Assembly: GCF_964656455.1 (NCBI RefSeq)
Contig: NC_135716.1
Coordinates: forward strand, 110,268,389-110,332,388
Source: Halichoerus grypus
Taxonomy: Eukaryota > Chordata > Mammalia > Carnivora > Phocidae
Reading direction: 5' to 3'
DNA: 64,000 bases
Made by a program: the position numbers and the translations under genes. Of this stretch, positions 60,891 to 64,000 are shown piece by piece (the first letter of the stretch is position 1; every line of letters starts with the position of its first letter). The notes under the pieces are model-generated. The model was not told where the DNA came from, searched no databases, and was given only the letters and a program-made list of their open reading frames with translations.

Positions 60891-62290
60891 ATGTAATGGT
60901 TGTCTCTTTAATGGTTTTGTAGTTACCTCATTTCATTTCATTTAATATAATTTACTCTTCCTCACATTGTGATGAAGGTATTGTTATTCATAACATACTT
61001 CTTTCTGACCATAGCTAAATTTATGCTGATGAGGTGCCTAATGGTGGGGCCCTACCTCAGGATGGGGGCTAGTCACCAGAAGGAGGGGAGATTAGATCTG
61101 GGGAGGGGAGAAGGGCTGAAAATCGAGTTCAATCACTAATTCCCATGATTCCATCAACCATGACTATATAATGAAACTCCATATAAAAACTCTAAACAAC
61201 AGAGTTTGGGGGCTTCTAATTGTTAAACATAATCATATGCTGGGAGCATGGTGTGCCCCTATTCCACCAGGACAAAAACTCCTACACTGGAGACCTTTCT
61301 GGACCTCATCCTATGTACCTCTTCATCTGGTTCAGTTCTATTCTTTACAGTAAACTGATCGTAAATATAAGTTCCTGAGTTCTGTGTGTTGTTCTAGCAA
61401 ATTATCAAACCTGAGGGGGTGGGAGGATCATGGGAACCCTCAGTTTTGTAGTCACCTGGGCAGAAATGCCAGTAGCCTGGACACCCCATTGGTAGTTGGT
61501 ATCTAAAGTGGGGCAGTCTTGTGGGCCTGAGCTCTTAGCCTGTGGGGCCTGCACTAACTTCCAACAGTTAGTGTTGAGATTGAGTTGAACTGTTGGACAC
61601 CCATTTGGTCTTGGAGAATTGGTTGTTGGTGGAAAATGACACACTTACACTCCTAGAGAAGTGCCTGGCACATTGTAGGCACCCAACAAATATTTGCTGA
61701 ATAAATGAATGGAAGGCTGTCATCTTCCCTACCCAGAGCTGCCATTAAAGTTCTCCTCTTTGGGCCGTCATCTTCTTGGGCATCTGTACTTCCTTCCCAA
61801 TGGCTCTCTGACAATCTGACAAGTAAATCTTTTTGAGGCCCCAACAAGTGCCAGGTACAGACAGGTACCATCATTGTAGAAGTTAGCCAAGAGTCATCAA
61901 GGATCGTAGGATCTTAGAGCAGCTCAGAACTCCTAGTTACTTGCCCACCCCACCAGGGTAGGGCTGGACATATGGGCAGAAGAGTCCTGGCCCCCTCTGA
62001 AGTGCAGTCCTCATGGTCTACAGTGATTCTTCAGCCTCCCCCCACATGCAACAACATGAACACATCCAAACTTCTGATGCCTGGACTAACATCACACAGA
62101 AAATCCTGGCTCTAGATGTACAAAGTTTGAGAGTCATTCTCAGCGGGAAGCACGTGGAACCACAAGCTGACCAAGAGCACAGTCCTCTCTGTTTTCAGCA
62201 AACAAGCTGCCCCCACACAGGGCATCCAAGAGCCAGCTCAGTCTCTTGGTCTAGCTCTTTCATCTCTTAGCCTCTACACCCAACTCTTTA
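60891..62290 (+). other. Intergenic, no gene seen
   Basis: 61650-61715 ('gtgcctggcacattgtaggc', 'aatatttgctgaataaatga') is the end of a MIR or L2. The rest is unrecognised. Confidence 0.45.
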
Positions 62291-62304
62291 GGGAATTTTA
62301 AAGA

Positions 62305-62510
62305 TTTTATTTGTTTCTTTGTTTGTTTGTTTTAGAGAAAGAGCACGAGGGGAGGGGAGAAGCAGAGAGGGGGAGGGAGAGAGAATCTGAAGCAGACTCC
62401 ATTCTGAGCATGGAGCCCAATGTGGAACTCGATCTCACAACCATGAGATCATGACTGCGCCGAAACTAGGAGTTGGATGCTTAACTGACTGAGCCACCCA
62501 GGCGCCCCTG
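62305..62510 (-). mobile_element. Can-SINE, antisense, with TSD
   Basis: Complete in minus orientation. 14-bp target-site duplication gggaattttaaaga at 62291-62304 and 62511-62524. Confidence 0.94.
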
Positions 62511-62524
62511 GGGAATTTTAAAGA

Positions 62525-63585
62525 AATGCCATTTACCACACAACATTCACAAGAACAATTTCCAGATAGATGAAAGTGTTTAACTTAAATATACAACTCC
62601 TACATTACTAGAAAAGAATATTATTATAATCTTGTAGTGGAAGAATCCTTAACACACAGGTAATAAAGGAAAAATTAGGCAGATTAGACTAAATTTTGAA
62701 CCTTCTTAAGGACAAAGGATAAGACTAGCAATGTTAAAGATAAACTGATACAAATATTTTCAATGTAGATTAATAGTGATAATACGTAAAAGCTAATAAT
62801 ATACAATACTGATAATACATAAAGAGCTGCTGTAAATTAATATAAACCTTTTGAAAACAAAGGACAAGAAAGAAGAGACTTTTCTTTGTGAGGGTGGGCA
62901 GGGGCAGAAAAAAGGGTAAGGAACAATAAAAAAGAAGAGCATCTCCCCTTTGACTTGATGCCCAGACCGAATTTGAGGCCCTTACTGGAGTCATTAACAG
63001 CAGAAATTGATGGGACCATTCAAGAGAAATGTCGAGACTAGGGATCGAAGCAAAGCAGCCTTGGGGTCCCCAATGACAAAGGGTGGTTGGCACATGGTGA
63101 GCAGATGGCCTTGTCCCCATATCTTCTTAAAACTCAGTGTCCCAACTCTGCCAACCAAGGATTGGAAACTTTGGAGATAGGCAACCCATGACATGGACTT
63201 CGGTGTTTGGCTTCTGTGAATTTCTTCAAGCTTCTGTGTGCAGTGGACACACAAGAAACACGGGAAAGGGGACAGAGAAGTTGCTATACGGAGGGACAAC
63301 TGACAGGTTTATGGGCCCAGGTGAGGCACCCTTTTGGGGACTTCCAGAAAGAACTGGAAGACAGTTTAAGGGGCCAGAGAGCCTGTTTTTGCATGAGATC
63401 CTGCAATAGAAAATGTCTGGGCGTACATATATACGCATTCCTTTTAAAGTCTGGAAGGATAATGGCTTTCTTAGGGAAATGGGAATATAAGAGGAGGCAG
63501 GAAATTCCACTTTCTATTACATACACTTCTGGGATGTTGAATTTTTCCGTAAGGAACATATATTACTTTCATAATAGTAACATAC
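62525..63585 (+). other. Intergenic, no gene seen
   Basis: 62560-62860 is A/T-rich and may be a worn L1 piece ('aacacacaggtaataaagga', 'gacaaaggataagactagc'). No coding feature. Confidence 0.4.
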
Positions 63586-63600
63586 AAGAAGACTGTCCCA

Positions 63601-63800
63601 GGGGCGCCTGGGTGACTCAGTCGTTAAGCGTCTGCCTTCGGCTCAGGTCATGATCCCAGAGTCCTGGGATCGAGCCCCGCATCGGGCTCCCTGCTCAGCC
63701 GAGAGCCTGCTTCTCCCTCTCCCACTCCCCCTGCTTGTGTTCCCTCTCTAGCGGTGTCTCCCTGTCAAATAAATAAATAAAATCTTTAAAAAAAAATAAA
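63601..63800 (+). mobile_element. Can-SINE, full length, young, perfect TSD
   Basis: Head 'gggcgcctgggtgactcagt', B-box-like 'gggatcgagccccgcatcgg', tail 'gtcaaataaataaataaaat'. Perfect 15-bp target-site duplication aagaagactgtccca at 63586-63600 and 63801-63815. Among the least diverged SINEs here. Confidence 0.95.
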
Positions 63801-64000
63801 AAGAAGACTGTCCCATTTAGAAAAACAAACAAACAAAAAATACACTGGCTATAGCATTTGGCTTTCAAGGATTGAAAGTGTGCTGGTGACAGACGGCACG
63901 AGCCCACGATCACATCATCAAGTGTATGTTGCAATGTGTGGCAGGGAATAAAGCACAGAGCAGTGGGATGCACGGGAGTTTCCATAGCCCCAGTGTCTGG

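Noticed and set aside
63601..63800. tRNA gene
   Set aside because: The tRNA-like heads of the SINEs keep A- and B-box-like words but not a cloverleaf or acceptor stem; they are SINE heads.

Overview
The window is mammalian nuclear DNA, most likely from an arctoid carnivoran (bear, seal or mustelid group). The evidence is about fourteen tRNA-derived Can-SINEs that start with a GGGCGCCTGGGTGGCTCAG-like head and end in (AAATA)n, several with intact target-site duplications, together with a carnivoran-type L1 that has the typical 3' UTR and a GC-rich 5' UTR. The Can-SINE sequence looks like the bear/seal/mustelid form rather than the dog-specific one. The exact species cannot be read from the sequence.

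The only host gene I can support is ABCA4, the photoreceptor outer-segment retinoid/phosphatidylethanolamine flippase whose loss causes Stargardt disease in people. It lies on the + strand and the window holds its 3' half. Twenty-three exons, numbered 28 to 50 by the human gene, run from 8292 to the stop codon at 47136-47138. Every coding exon has the length I know from human ABCA4. Together they make 2,694 nt, coding for residues 1377-2273 plus the stop, with no frameshift or premature stop. They encode the second transmembrane half: TM7, the large second exocytoplasmic domain with its cysteines and glycosylation sites, TM8-12, the second nucleotide-binding domain, and the C-terminal VFVNFA region. 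Exons 1-27 lie outside the window to the left.

Layout: 1-8291 is intron 27, filled by an old L1 fragment (1-717) and a 7.2-kb full-length but broken L1 in antisense orientation (about 718-7967). 8292-20125 holds exons 28-36 (second exocytoplasmic domain and start of the membrane block). 23325-28334 holds exons 37-40 (remaining membrane segments). 30404-41794 holds exons 41-49 (second nucleotide-binding domain and C-terminus). A 5.3-kb last intron follows, full of L1 and SINE pieces, then exon 50 (two codons and the 3' UTR). 47.55-64 kb is intergenic DNA with SINEs, MIRs, two MaLR LTRs in opposite orientation and a MER5A-like element. I find no gene there, but 58.0-59.2 kb looks like unique, possibly regulatory sequence.

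Points worth attention in ABCA4: two introns (46 and 48) with GC instead of GT donors; a Trp-to-Arg change at residue 1624 inside a motif shared by ABCA1 and ABCA4; a C-terminal Asp-to-Val change; a 3' UTR with a long GT repeat and no AATAAA at the expected place; and a full-length antisense L1 whose promoter end sits about 330 bp upstream of exon 28. I found no undescribed molecular system; the window is an ordinary vertebrate gene locus with unusual details.
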